A DNA stretch of 64,000 nucleotides. Origin: Bacteroidota bacterium. GTDB taxonomy: Bacteria > Bacteroidota > Bacteroidia > B-17B0 > Aurantibacillaceae. Both the position numbers and the translations under genes were made by a program. Location: assembly GCA_020162035.1 (NCBI GenBank), contig JAIUNM010000014.1, positions 30,871 through 94,870 of the forward strand. Direction: 5' to 3'. Of this stretch, positions 34,764-43,706 are shown piece after piece (positions within the stretch are counted from its first letter, which is position 1; each line of letters starts with the position of its first letter). The notes under the pieces were generated by a model, which saw nothing but the letters and a program-made list of their open reading frames with translations, was not told where the DNA came from and searched no databases.

Positions 34764-35933
34764 TTGAATAAAAAAATTTATATTCAATTTATTTCTCAAT
34801 TAAAACAGGCTATTTTAAATAGTCGTTATAACGCAATTAAGCTTGTAAATAAAGAACAACTTTTACTTTATTACGAAGTTGGTAAATTACTAAATGAAAA
34901 AATTATTAATGAAGGATGGGGTGCTAAAGTGTTAGATAATATTTCTACCGATTTACAACTACATTTCCCTGGATTAAGAGGCTTTTCGCGTAGTAATTTA
35001 GCAAACATGAAGCAATTTTTTTGTTTCTATTCTCAATTTGAATTAATCCAGTCAGCAACTGGACAATTACAAAAAAACATTCAAAAAAAGGAATTTATCC
35101 AGTCAGCGACTGGACAAATTTTTTCAGATTTAGCAAAGGTTTCAAAGCATTCAAAATCTAAAAATAAGGTAAATTTATCTCCTTCTTTTTTTGATGATTT
35201 TTTATCCATTTCATTTACACATCATACTACAATTCTTCATAAAATAAAATCCGTTGATGAAAAAATATTTTACATTCAACAGTCAGCAAATAATAACTGG
35301 ACAGTAAACATACTAGAATATCAAATTGAAAGTAATTATTTTAAAAAACAAAACAAATTATCTAATAATTTTAAAAAAACTCTTCCTAAAACAATTCAAA
35401 ATAAAGCAATACAAGCTTTTAAAAGCGAATATCTAATGGATTTTATAAATATCTCAGATCCTGATAATCCGGATGAAAGAGAAATAGAAGAAGGTATAAT
35501 AAAAAACTTAAGGCAATTTATTTTATCGTTAGGAAAAGAGTTTTCATATATGGGTAATCAATATAGAATTACACATGACGATATTGAATATTTTATTGAC
35601 CTTTTATTTTTCCATAGAGGCTTAAAGTGTTTAATTGCGGTTGATATTAAAAGAGGTAAATTTATACCTGAATACGCTGGGAAAATGAATTTTTACTTAA
35701 GTTTATTAAATAAGTATATTAAATTAAACGACGAAAATCCATCAATAGGGATAGTACTTTGCAAAGAAAAAAACGATAGTACTGTTGAGTTTTCTATTGC
35801 AGATATGAATAAACCAATTGGAGTATCTAAATATAAACTAAGTAACGATGTGCCAAAAAATTTAAAAAAATATTTACCAAGCGCAAATGAATTAATAAAT
35901 GTACTTAATGAACCACAAGCAATATATAATTAA
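34764..35933 (+). CDS. YhcG-type PDDEXK nuclease domain protein (DUF1016)
   Basis: 389 residues. The N-terminal DUF1016 helical domain has the family block LLLYYEVGKLLNEKI and FPGLRGFSRSNLANMKQF; the C-terminal PDDEXK-like nuclease domain (about 215-375) has DIEYFIDLLFFHRGLKCLIAVDIKRGKF, with the acidic Asp-x-Asp-x-Lys arrangement (quoted here in overlapping pieces DIEYFIDLLFFH and CLIAVDIKRGKF). The start is TTG at 34764. A variable middle region (about 90-130) carries near-identical short repeats built from inverted DNA repeats. Members occur in defence or stress contexts but their role is not settled; no restriction or toxin gene is adjacent here. Confidence 0.88.
   Translation: MNKKIYIQFISQLKQAILNSRYNAIKLVNKEQLLLYYEVGKLLNEKIINEGWGAKVLDNISTDLQLHFPGLRGFSRSNLANMKQFFCFYSQFELIQSATGQLQKNIQKKEFIQSATGQIFSDLAKVSKHSKSKNKVNLSPSFFDDFLSISFTHHTTILHKIKSVDEKIFYIQQSANNNWTVNILEYQIESNYFKKQNKLSNNFKKTLPKTIQNKAIQAFKSEYLMDFINISDPDNPDEREIEEGIIKNLRQFILSLGKEFSYMGNQYRITHDDIEYFIDLLFFHRGLKCLIAVDIKRGKFIPEYAGKMNFYLSLLNKYIKLNDENPSIGIVLCKEKNDSTVEFSIADMNKPIGVSKYKLSNDVPKNLKKYLPSANELINVLNEPQAIYN
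35047..35066. repeat. Intragenic inverted repeat, copy 1
   Basis: TCCAGTCAGCAACTGGACAA, with arms TCCAGT/ACTGGA. It encodes I-Q-S-A-T-G-Q in the YhcG-type gene. Copy 2 differs at one base. Confidence 0.8.
35098..35117. repeat. Intragenic inverted repeat, copy 2
   Basis: TCCAGTCAGCGACTGGACAA: a perfect 7-bp hairpin TCCAGTC-AGC-GACTGGA, 51 bp after copy 1 (17 codons, so in the same frame). A third, split version (CAGTCAGC then ACTGGACA) occurs near 35280-35303. Confidence 0.8.
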
Positions 35934-35935
35934 TT

Positions 35936-36712
35936 ATGAAAAATCACGAAATTGATTACAAACTGTACGGCGAAGAAATGCAATGTGTAGAAATTGAATT
36001 AGACCCGCAAGAAGCTGTAATTGCAGAACCCGGAAGTTTTATGATGATGAATGATGGCATACAAATGCAAACACTTTTTGGAGATGGTAACGATAAGGGA
36101 TTTATGAGCAAATTATTTTCGGCAGGTAAAAGATTATTAACTGGCGAAAATTTATTTATGACAGTTTATACAAATAACGCAAGCGATAAACGTCGTGTAA
36201 CATTTGCTGCACCATATTCAGGCAAAATAATTCCTTTAGATTTATCTATACTAGGAGAAAAAATAATTTGCCAAAAAGATAGTTTTTTATGTGCAGCTAA
36301 AGGTGTTGCTGTAGGAATTGAATTTCAAAAAAAATTAGGTACTGGTTTATTCGGTGGAGAAGGTTTTATAATGCAAAAACTAGAAGGTGATGGTTTAGCA
36401 TTTGTTCATAGTGGAGGGCATGTAATTGAAAAAGAATTGCAAGCTGGCGAAATTTTAAAAATAGACACAGGCTGTATTGTAGCGTTTACAAGTAATGTTA
36501 ATTACGACATACAATTTGTTGGCGGAGTAAAAAACACATTGTTTGGAGGTGAAGGAATGTTTTATGCTGTGTTAAGAGGTCCAGGCAAAGTATGGATACA
36601 AACTTTACCAATTAGTCGTTTAGCAAGTAGAATATTATCTTATGGTACTGGTAATAGAAAAGAAGAAGGTAGTATTTTAGGAGGACTAGGAAACTTATTA
36701 GATGGTGATTAA
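35936..36712 (+). CDS. AIM24-family (TIGR00266) protein
   Basis: 258 residues, all beta with glycine-rich turns: IELDPQEAVIAEPGSFMMMNDGIQMQTLFGDG (here as AVIAEPGSFMMMNDGI), KGVAVGIEFQKKLGTGLFGGEGFIMQKLEGDG (as GLFGGEGFIMQKLEG) and VNYDIQFVGGVKNTLFGGEG. This matches the AIM24/TIGR00266 family, double-psi-like beta proteins of unknown biochemical role. It follows the YhcG-type gene by 2 nt and precedes parE by 32 nt. Confidence 0.88.
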   Translation: MKNHEIDYKLYGEEMQCVEIELDPQEAVIAEPGSFMMMNDGIQMQTLFGDGNDKGFMSKLFSAGKRLLTGENLFMTVYTNNASDKRRVTFAAPYSGKIIPLDLSILGEKIICQKDSFLCAAKGVAVGIEFQKKLGTGLFGGEGFIMQKLEGDGLAFVHSGGHVIEKELQAGEILKIDTGCIVAFTSNVNYDIQFVGGVKNTLFGGEGMFYAVLRGPGKVWIQTLPISRLASRILSYGTGNRKEEGSILGGLGNLLDGD

Positions 36713-36744
36713 AAAAATAACTAATTAAATTGTGAAAATTAAAA

Positions 36745-38604
36745 ATGGCAAAATCAAATTATACAGAAGATAATATACGTTCATTAGACTGGCAAGAACA
36801 TATACGAACTCGCCCAGGAATGTATATTGGAAAATTAGGTGATGGTAGCGCTTTTGACGATGGCATCTATGTTCTATTAAAAGAGGTTATGGATAACTCT
36901 ATTGATGAATTTATGATGGGCGAAGGAAATAAAATTGATATTACTGTTAAAGATGGTAAAGTTGGCATTAGAGATTTCGGTCGTGGAATACCTTTAGGTA
37001 AAGTTGTAGATGTTGTTTCTAAAATGAACACTGGCGGGAAGTACGATAGTGAAGCATTTAAAAAATCTATTGGTTTAAATGGCGTTGGTACAAAAGCAGT
37101 TAATGCTTTATCAATTAATTTTAAAGTAACATCGTTTAGAGATGGCCAATCAAAATCGGCTGAGTTTAGCAAAGGTCTATTAACAAAAGAGTATAAACTT
37201 GTCTCTGCGCCTAACGAAAAAAACGGCACTTATGTAGAGTTTACACCAGATGATAGCATTTTTAAAAAATACCATTTTGTGCATGAATATATTGACAAGA
37301 TGGTTTGGAATTATGCGTTTTTAAATACGGGATTAACATTAACTTTAAACGGCGTTCAATACAAATCAGACAATGGTTTACGCGATTTACTTGAAAAAAA
37401 CATTTCAGGAGAAACACTTTATCCAATTATTCATTTAAGAGGCGAAGATATTGAAGTTGCAATGACGCATAGCAACGAACACTTTAGTGAAGAATATTAT
37501 AGTTATGTAAACGGGCAATACACTACACAAGGTGGTACACACTTAGGTGCATTTAGAGAAGCTGTTGTAAAAACAGTTAGAGAGTTCTTTAAAAAAGATT
37601 TTGAACCATTAGACATAAGAAAATCTATTGTTGCAGCCGTATCCGTTAAAGTTCAAGAGCCTATATTCGAATCTCAAACAAAAACAAAATTAGGCTCGCA
37701 CGAAATAGCGCCACAAGGGCAAAGTATAAGATCGTTTATTGGCGATTTTATGAAAGAACACCTTGATAATTATTTACATAAAAATCCAGAAGTAGCAAAA
37801 GCAATTGAAGCTAAAATTATTGCTAATGAACGTGAGAGAAAAGAATTATCAGGAATTCAAAAATTAGCAAGAGAAAGAGCAAAAAAATCTTCATTACATA
37901 ATAAAAAATTACGCGATTGTAGAGTACACCTTGATGATATTAAAGACCAAAAAAGATTAGATACAACATTGTTTATTTGTGAGGGAGATAGTGCAAGTGG
38001 TTCAATTACAAAAACCAGAGATGTAAACACGCAGGCTGTATTTAGTTTAAAAGGAAAACCTTTAAATTGTTTTGGTTTAGGTAAAAAAGTAGTTTACGAA
38101 AACGAAGAATTTAATTTATTACAAGCGGCATTAAATATAGAAGATGGCCTTGATGAATTACGTTATAACAATGTAGTAATTGCAACAGATGCTGATGTTG
38201 ACGGTATGCATATTAGATTATTGTTACTTACATTCTTTTTACAATTTTTTCCTGATTTGGTGAAAAATAACCATGTAAAAATATTACAAACACCTTTATT
38301 TAGAGTTAGAAATAAAAAAGAAACCATTTATTGTTATAGCGATGAAGAAAGAAAAGCTGCTATAGCTAAACTAGGCCCAAAACCCGAAATAACACGTTTT
38401 AAAGGTTTAGGAGAAATTAGTCCTGATGAATTTAAACACTTTATAGGAAAAGATATTAGATTAGAGCCTGTTTTATTAGACCAAAAAGCTAGTATTAATG
38501 AACTATTAAATTATTACATGGGTAAGAATACACCTGATAGACAAGAGTTTATAATAGAAAACCTAAGAGTTGAACAAGATGTTGAAAACGAAATGTTAAA
38601 GTAA
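36745..38604 (+). CDS. parE: DNA topoisomerase IV subunit B (ParE)
   Basis: 619 residues, the length of Bacteroidetes ParE. GHKL ATPase motifs: [26 protein letters not shown], and the ATP lid [14 protein letters not shown]. The TOPRIM domain has [12 protein letters not shown] near 415 and the metal-binding [10 protein letters not shown] near 478. With ParC it decatenates daughter chromosomes. Length and the motif set favour ParE over GyrB. The parC gene, usually next to it in this phylum, is not adjacent: an LPP20-like lipoprotein follows. Confidence 0.93.
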   Translation: MAKSNYTEDNIRSLDWQEHIRTRPGMYIGKLGDGSAFDDGIYVLLKEVMDNSIDEFMMGEGNKIDITVKDGKVGIRDFGRGIPLGKVVDVVSKMNTGGKYDSEAFKKSIGLNGVGTKAVNALSINFKVTSFRDGQSKSAEFSKGLLTKEYKLVSAPNEKNGTYVEFTPDDSIFKKYHFVHEYIDKMVWNYAFLNTGLTLTLNGVQYKSDNGLRDLLEKNISGETLYPIIHLRGEDIEVAMTHSNEHFSEEYYSYVNGQYTTQGGTHLGAFREAVVKTVREFFKKDFEPLDIRKSIVAAVSVKVQEPIFESQTKTKLGSHEIAPQGQSIRSFIGDFMKEHLDNYLHKNPEVAKAIEAKIIANERERKELSGIQKLARERAKKSSLHNKKLRDCRVHLDDIKDQKRLDTTLFICEGDSASGSITKTRDVNTQAVFSLKGKPLNCFGLGKKVVYENEEFNLLQAALNIEDGLDELRYNNVVIATDADVDGMHIRLLLLTFFLQFFPDLVKNNHVKILQTPLFRVRNKKETIYCYSDEERKAAIAKLGPKPEITRFKGLGEISPDEFKHFIGKDIRLEPVLLDQKASINELLNYYMGKNTPDRQEFIIENLRVEQDVENEMLK

Positions 38605-38631
38605 TTTAACATAACTTATTTAAATGTTAAA
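38593..38631. repeat. Three alternating inverted-repeat arms at the parE stop
   Basis: ATGTTAAA (38593-38600), TTTAACAT (38605-38612), ATGTTAAA (38624-38631). The middle arm can pair with the first (4-nt loop) or the third (11-nt loop), so two mutually exclusive hairpins are possible. The first arm lies within the last parE codons. No T-run follows. Confidence 0.6.
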
Positions 38632-38655
38632 CAGCGTTAAAATCAACTAATTTAT

Positions 38656-38663
38656 TATATTTG
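38656..38663 (+). promoter_or_regulatory. Promoter -7 element of the LPP20-like lipoprotein gene
   Basis: TATATTTG, an exact match, 41 nt before the ATG at 38705. No clear -33 TTG. Confidence 0.5.
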
Positions 38664-38704
38664 GCATAATAAATGTAAATTTATAAATAACAAAAAACAT
38701 TAAT

Positions 38705-39280
38705 ATGAAAACAACAAAATTACTTTTAATACCTGCAGTTGCAATTGCATTATTATCTGCTTGTAAATCTAAAAAACAAACTGTTCAAAAAGAATCAGGC
38801 GCTGTTGAAATTACAGTTCCTTTTAGCGAAAGCAAATACCGTTCGGATAATGAAGCATTTCGTGCAAAACAAGTAGGGAAATCTCCAGATTTAGCTACAG
38901 CTAAAAAAATTGCTTTTCAAAATGCAAGAGCTGAAATGGCAGCTAACATTAATGCAATGGTAAAAAGAGTTACAGACCAATACACAAACCAAAGAACTGT
39001 TGGCAACACTCAAGAATTTGAAAATAAATTTGAAGAATTAGCGCGCGAAGTTGTTAATTTAGAAATGAGTAACGTTAAAGAAATTGGCGAGAAAATTTTT
39101 AAAGAATCAAATGGTGCATTTAGCTATTGGATAGCAATTGAAGCAGGTAAAAAAGAAGTTTTTGATAAATTAGATGCAAAAATTTCTAATAATGCTTCTA
39201 TTAAATTAGATTACGATAAACAAAAATTCCAACAAATTTTTGATGCTGAAATGAAAAAATTGGCTGACGAAGGCAAATAA
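38705..39280 (+). CDS. LPP20-like outer membrane lipoprotein (first of a trio)
   Basis: 191 residues. A lipoprotein signal ends ALLSACKSKK (lipid Cys20). The mature part has the LPP20-type core: DLATAKKIAFQNARAEMAANINAMVKRV (here as TAKKIAFQNARAEMAANI), a Lys/Glu-rich helix, and FSYWIAIEAGKKEVF. The family includes Helicobacter Lpp20 and the flagellar outer-membrane protein FlgP. It lies between parE and a second lipoprotein and ends before a terminator-like hairpin. Expected location is the outer membrane, periplasmic face. Confidence 0.8.
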   Translation: MKTTKLLLIPAVAIALLSACKSKKQTVQKESGAVEITVPFSESKYRSDNEAFRAKQVGKSPDLATAKKIAFQNARAEMAANINAMVKRVTDQYTNQRTVGNTQEFENKFEELAREVVNLEMSNVKEIGEKIFKESNGAFSYWIAIEAGKKEVFDKLDAKISNNASIKLDYDKQKFQQIFDAEMKKLADEGK

Positions 39281-39297
39281 TAAACTATTACAATTAA

Positions 39298-39325
39298 GAG
39301 CATCGTTTAACGGTGCTCTTTTTTT
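39298..39325 (+). terminator. Terminator-like hairpin between lipoproteins 1 and 2
   Basis: GAGCATCGT (39298-39306), loop TTA, ACGGTGCTC (39310-39318) with one G-U pair, then T7. It has the form of an intrinsic terminator, yet the TTG start of the next gene is only 5 nt beyond the T-run. Confidence 0.8.
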
Positions 39326-39330
39326 ATACA

Positions 39331-40686
39331 TTGAAAAAATTTACTTACATATTTATAGCTTGTTTAACACTATTATTGTTTTCATGCTCTGGCTCTAAAA
39401 AATATTTTAAAGCGGCTGAAAAACTAGAAAAACAAGGCTTAGTTAATGAAGCAGCTAGTTATTACTTAGAATCTTTAGAAAGAAAAAAAAGTAATGTAGA
39501 TGCACGACTAAAGTTAAAACAAGTAGGACAAAAGTACGTAAACAATCTATCCTCTGAATTTTTCAGAAACCATAGTACCAATCAATTAGAATCATCGCTT
39601 GAAAGTTTTGAAAAACTAATTGATTTTACAAAAAAAACAAATGCACTTGAAGTATCTTTAGACTATCCTAAAGCCTACGAAGAAGATTATAAAAACGATA
39701 TTGAAAAATATTGTGAAACAAATTACAACCAAGCATACAATTTAGTTAACCTTAAAAACTATTCACTTGCCCGAAAAAACATTAATAACATTATAAAATA
39801 TAACCCTTCCTATAAAGATGTAGTTAATTTAGATGTAATTTCAACTTGCGAACCGTTATACCAAAGTGCAATTAGTTCTATAGAAAATAAAAATTATCAA
39901 ACTGCTAATAATACATTAACAAACATTGCTAATAAATCTATCGATTATAAAGACACAAAAGACCTTATAGAACTAACAAAATCTAACTTAAGTAAAAACA
40001 TGCTCATATTTAAACCGAGCAACTCAAACAACAAAGCTGAAAAAGACTTGGAAGAATATTATTTTAATCAATTTAGTCAATCATCGCAACAACTTAAAGA
40101 TATAAATGTTTTAAATAATACTCCATTTACAAAAATTCAAACAGTTACAGATATTAATAATGTTGGAAATATCGATTTAATTCAGGCTATAAGAAAAGCA
40201 TCTAATTCTGATTATTTTTTCATTTTTGATGTTTCAGATATAAAAATAGTAGACCCAGGTGCAAAAAAATATTCTCAAAAAGGCTACCAAGAAATTAGAA
40301 CAAGAGTTAATGACTCTACAGTAAAAACAGAATATAAAGAGTTTTTGTATAATAATGTAAAACAATCTAAAGCCATTAATCTTACCTATAGTTTTAAATT
40401 AATTAATGCATTTAATAATCAAATTTTAAAAACAAACTCTCAATTATTTTCAGCAAGCGATATGGTTGATTACAATGAATTTTCGAGTAACAATAAATAT
40501 AATATAAATAATTTATTCCCTTATAATCCTAGTGTTACAGCTCAAGTAAATCAATATAATCCTAGAACATGGCGAAATAGTTTTACAACAAATAAAAATT
40601 TAAAAAGTTTAGATGAATTGCAAAACGATATTAATTATAAAGTAATTCAATCTTATAACACTAATTTATCTTCCATTGCAAAATAA
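39331..40686 (+). CDS. Lipoprotein with TPR-like N-terminus and CsgG-like C-terminus (second of a trio)
   Basis: 451 residues starting at TTG 39331, which gives a proper signal (KKFTYIFIACLTLLLFSC); longer readings place hydrophobic terminator-encoded residues in front. The mature N-terminal half has TPR-like helices: KLEKQGLVNEAASYYLESLE, YNLVNLKNYSLARKNINNII, SIENKNYQTANNTLTNIA. The C-terminal half (about 270-430) has strands such as NSDYFFIFDVSDIKIVDPG and INLTYSFKLINAFNNQILKT that recall the CsgG nucleotide-binding-like fold; this is inference. It overlaps the third gene by 11 nt. Confidence 0.75.
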   Translation: MKKFTYIFIACLTLLLFSCSGSKKYFKAAEKLEKQGLVNEAASYYLESLERKKSNVDARLKLKQVGQKYVNNLSSEFFRNHSTNQLESSLESFEKLIDFTKKTNALEVSLDYPKAYEEDYKNDIEKYCETNYNQAYNLVNLKNYSLARKNINNIIKYNPSYKDVVNLDVISTCEPLYQSAISSIENKNYQTANNTLTNIANKSIDYKDTKDLIELTKSNLSKNMLIFKPSNSNNKAEKDLEEYYFNQFSQSSQQLKDINVLNNTPFTKIQTVTDINNVGNIDLIQAIRKASNSDYFFIFDVSDIKIVDPGAKKYSQKGYQEIRTRVNDSTVKTEYKEFLYNNVKQSKAINLTYSFKLINAFNNQILKTNSQLFSASDMVDYNEFSSNNKYNINNLFPYNPSVTAQVNQYNPRTWRNSFTTNKNLKSLDELQNDINYKVIQSYNTNLSSIAK

Positions 40687-42100
40687 AATTATATATTTTT
40701 TAACTCTAATCTTTTTAGTACTTGTTTCTTGCAAAAGCAAAAAAGATGCTTTACAAAATACTCCAATTGTAAACGAAACAAAACCTGCTCCAATATGGGT
40801 AAGTAGCAGACCTAACAACGGTTTTAAATATATTGGAATTGGATTTGCAGATAAAGCTAAAGGCGATAATTATCAAATGGAAGCTAAAAAAAATGCATTG
40901 TATGATTTAGTTTCTGAAATTAAAGTTGATATAAATTCCAATTCCGTTTTATATACTGTACAAAATAATTCATCGTTTAACGAAAGTTTTAATTCAATGA
41001 TAAAACTATCTAATAACGAAAATATAGAAGGCTATCAACAAATTGACAGTTATGAAAACGATAAACAATATTGGATTTATTATTCGTTAGATAAAGAAGA
41101 GTACGCTAAAAAGAAAGCAGAAAAAAAACAACAAACGATAAGTAAAGCTGCAGCTTTAATAAATTCGAGTTTAACCGACGAAAAAAATAATGATTTTTCA
41201 TCATCGTTAAAAAAAAGAATTCAAGCTTTTGGGGTGCTTACTCCCTATTTAAGTGAAGAAATAACTTTTGATGCAAATCAAACTGGATGTGTAAAAACAG
41301 TTTTTGATTTAACAGGTTTAATCCAAAAACAATTACAAACTATTACAGTTTTACAACCTAAAGCATTAACACAATTATTGCCCTATCAAAAAAATTATGC
41401 TCCATTAAATTATACCCTTCAAATAAATGGTAAAACATCTCTTTACAATTTCCCAATTTCAATTAAAAGTGAAGAAGATAAATTAAAAATAGTAGAAAAA
41501 TCTACTACTAACAGTAATGGCGAAATGCAAATAAAAATTAATACCATTGAACCATTAAATCAAGTTGTAGTATTTTCGCTTAGTCCTGATATTAATGGAT
41601 TAATGGGGACAGACTCGGTAAGCAAATCGGCTATAAAAGTATTATCTCAATTTATAAATACACAAAGCTTAAAAGTTAATGCAAGTGTTAGGCCAATTCA
41701 ATTGTATTTAAATTGCACTGAAAACAATTTAGGAAAACCAACTAACAATCAAGTTATAAAAGGATTTATTGAACAAAAGCTTAGCTCAAATGAAACGATA
41801 ATTGTTAGCAACAAAGCAGATGCTGATTTTATTGTTGATGCCGTTTCTGATACTAAAAAAGATATTAGTAGCGAAATCTTAAAATCTAACTATCAAGTAG
41901 AATTAGCTGAATTAAATATAAAATTGCAATTAATTAATCCAAAAGACAATCAAGTTTTATATAATAATCAAGCAAACGAAATTTATGGCTATGCTAATAA
42001 TTTAGATCAGGCAGGATTAAACGCTTATACGAGTGATAAATTAAAAGCAAAATTATTTGAAGCTATATTTTTTCTAAAAAGAAAAATTATTCGCATGTAA
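40676..42100 (+). CDS. LPP20-like lipoprotein with C-terminal CsgG-like region (third of a trio)
   Basis: 474 residues, start TTG at 40676 overlapping the end of the preceding gene, which suggests coupled translation. Lipobox LVLVSCKSKK. The first 160 residues carry the LPP20 pattern: PIWVSSRPNNGFKYIGIGFADKAKG, EAKKNALYDLVSEIKV and YWIYYSLDKEEYAKKKAEKK. The C-terminal part (about 330-474) contains IIVSNKADADFIVDAVSD and LKLQLINPKDNQVLYNNQ-like strands. No enzymatic motif is visible. It ends 5 nt before a convergent outer membrane protein gene. Confidence 0.75.
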   Translation: MQNKIIYFLTLIFLVLVSCKSKKDALQNTPIVNETKPAPIWVSSRPNNGFKYIGIGFADKAKGDNYQMEAKKNALYDLVSEIKVDINSNSVLYTVQNNSSFNESFNSMIKLSNNENIEGYQQIDSYENDKQYWIYYSLDKEEYAKKKAEKKQQTISKAAALINSSLTDEKNNDFSSSLKKRIQAFGVLTPYLSEEITFDANQTGCVKTVFDLTGLIQKQLQTITVLQPKALTQLLPYQKNYAPLNYTLQINGKTSLYNFPISIKSEEDKLKIVEKSTTNSNGEMQIKINTIEPLNQVVVFSLSPDINGLMGTDSVSKSAIKVLSQFINTQSLKVNASVRPIQLYLNCTENNLGKPTNNQVIKGFIEQKLSSNETIIVSNKADADFIVDAVSDTKKDISSEILKSNYQVELAELNIKLQLINPKDNQVLYNNQANEIYGYANNLDQAGLNAYTSDKLKAKLFEAIFFLKRKIIRM

Positions 42101-42105
42101 AAGCA

Positions 42106-43293
42106 TTAATAATCATTAATGTCAATTAAATCTTCAATTGATTTTAAGTTGTAATTTTTATCAGGTTTTTGAGGCAAATTAATGTTGCCATTAAAGCTAT
42201 TACCATCACCAACATCATTTTGATTATTTAAATCAATAGCGTCTAAAAGATTAACATTATTATAAACAGATTTATTTTTACCTAATTTAATTACAAAACC
42301 AGCATTAACAAATAAAGTTGCAGGTAATTTGTTTTCATAAAAATAAAATTTATACGAGCGTAATTTATTTGATTCGTTTTTAGTTCTAGAATAAAAGGCA
42401 ATGTAATTACCAGTACTTAAACCACCAGCAACATAAAATAAAAAATTATGGCTTGGTCTAACATCTATCCTAAACCCAGTATTAATTTCGCGACGAGCAA
42501 AATAAAAATTTTTATCATTGTTTAAATAATATAAATTATTTTGATTGCTAAAATTATATATCCCACCTTGTGTACGAGTGTATATAGAAAAATTAAATTT
42601 ATTAATTGCAGGTAAATTAATTGAAATGCTACGCGGGAATTGAAAACTAAAATTTAATTTATCTAATTTACCTATTCTAAAACCAAAATATGGAATATAA
42701 TTTCTATTTCCATATAAAAATGTTTTTATTGCTCCAACTCTTAAATTAAAAAAAGTATTAAAATTATGGCTGTAAATTATACTTGAAGCCATTCTTATAG
42801 ATGTTTCTGTATTATAGGAAACATCTTTAATAAAATACGGAGCAATATCAAAAAACCATATACCTTTTTTACCTGGGTTATGTATTATTCTTAACCCTGC
42901 TCCACCACGCACAATATCGTGTGTTGCAATGCCATCAAAAATAGGTTGAAATAACATAAAGTTTCCGGTAAGTAAATAATGTGTGTTTGAATGAACTAAT
43001 GAATTGGTATCTTCTTTGGTATATAAAGGTGTATAAAAAGATAAGTTAAATTGATTAATAGAATATGTTTTTAATTTTTTGGTGATTAATTTATTGGTAT
43101 CAACTAAATCATTTTTACCTTTTTTATATCCATCAACCATAATTACTGTGTTAAAATAATGTTTAGGTAATTTTGGTTTAATTGAATCAAAAATTGGCTG
43201 AGAATAAAAACTTAACATACAAAAAAAGAAAACAAGACAAATGACTTGTTTTCTTTTATTAAAAGTGAATATTTTAATTAAATTTTTAATCAC
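42106..43293 (-). CDS. Outer membrane beta-barrel protein of an ECF sigma operon
   Basis: 395 residues from a GTG at 43293. After a basic N-terminus comes a signal segment (VICLVFFFCMLSFYSQ) and then barrel-like strands: QFNLSFYTPLYT, GAGLRIIHNPGKKGIWFFDIAPYF, FFNLRVGAIKTFLYG, FYVAGGLSTGNYIAFYS, TLFVNAGFVIKLG. It resembles the DUF6268-type barrel group, but this is a pattern judgement. It is the last gene of sigma / membrane protein / CpxP-like / barrel, overlapping the previous gene by 8 nt. A short Asn/Asp-rich tail extends past the last strand. Confidence 0.65.
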   Translation of the reverse strand: MIKNLIKIFTFNKRKQVICLVFFFCMLSFYSQPIFDSIKPKLPKHYFNTVIMVDGYKKGKNDLVDTNKLITKKLKTYSINQFNLSFYTPLYTKEDTNSLVHSNTHYLLTGNFMLFQPIFDGIATHDIVRGGAGLRIIHNPGKKGIWFFDIAPYFIKDVSYNTETSIRMASSIIYSHNFNTFFNLRVGAIKTFLYGNRNYIPYFGFRIGKLDKLNFSFQFPRSISINLPAINKFNFSIYTRTQGGIYNFSNQNNLYYLNNDKNFYFARREINTGFRIDVRPSHNFLFYVAGGLSTGNYIAFYSRTKNESNKLRSYKFYFYENKLPATLFVNAGFVIKLGKNKSVYNNVNLLDAIDLNNQNDVGDGNSFNGNINLPQKPDKNYNLKSIEDLIDINDY

Positions 43294-43705
43294 TTTTATC
43301 TTGAATGTTTTTTAATATTTCTTTTTTAAATTCATTTTCTGCTTTATGTAATAAAACCATTCGTTTTGTTCCAATAATTAATTTTAATTTGTCTCTATAG
43401 CTTTTATACAATTCTGCTTCTGCTTGTTTAGTTTGGATATCTAATAAATAAAGCTCATCGCACTCTTTATCTGTTAAATTTTCAATAGGTTTACGATTAG
43501 CTTGTCTTAAATTTTTTCTAAGCGCTTTTAATTTATCGTTATATTCATTATAAATTGGCCAAAATTTAGTTGCTTCAGAGCTTGATAAACTAATTTTCTT
43601 TTGAATATAATCTGCTCGTAAAGCTTCAATTTTTTCGGTGCCTTGTTGTGCTTTAATTGAAAAATTAATGCAAAATAAAATAAATATGTAAAATATTTTT
43701 TTCAA
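43286..43705 (-). CDS. CpxP/Spy-like periplasmic protein
   Basis: 139 residues: a signal peptide (FYIFILFCINFSIKAQ) and an all-helical mature part with KISLSSSEATKFWPIYNEYNDKLKALRK (here as SSSEATKFWPIYNEYNDKL), typical of the Bacteroidetes proteins that pair with ECF sigma factors and look like CpxP/Spy. It likely senses or buffers misfolded envelope proteins. It follows the repeat-bearing membrane protein by one base and overlaps the barrel gene. Confidence 0.8.
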   Translation of the reverse strand: MKKIFYIFILFCINFSIKAQQGTEKIEALRADYIQKKISLSSSEATKFWPIYNEYNDKLKALRKNLRQANRKPIENLTDKECDELYLLDIQTKQAEAELYKSYRDKLKLIIGTKRMVLLHKAENEFKKEILKNIQDKSD

Positions 43706-43706
43706 T

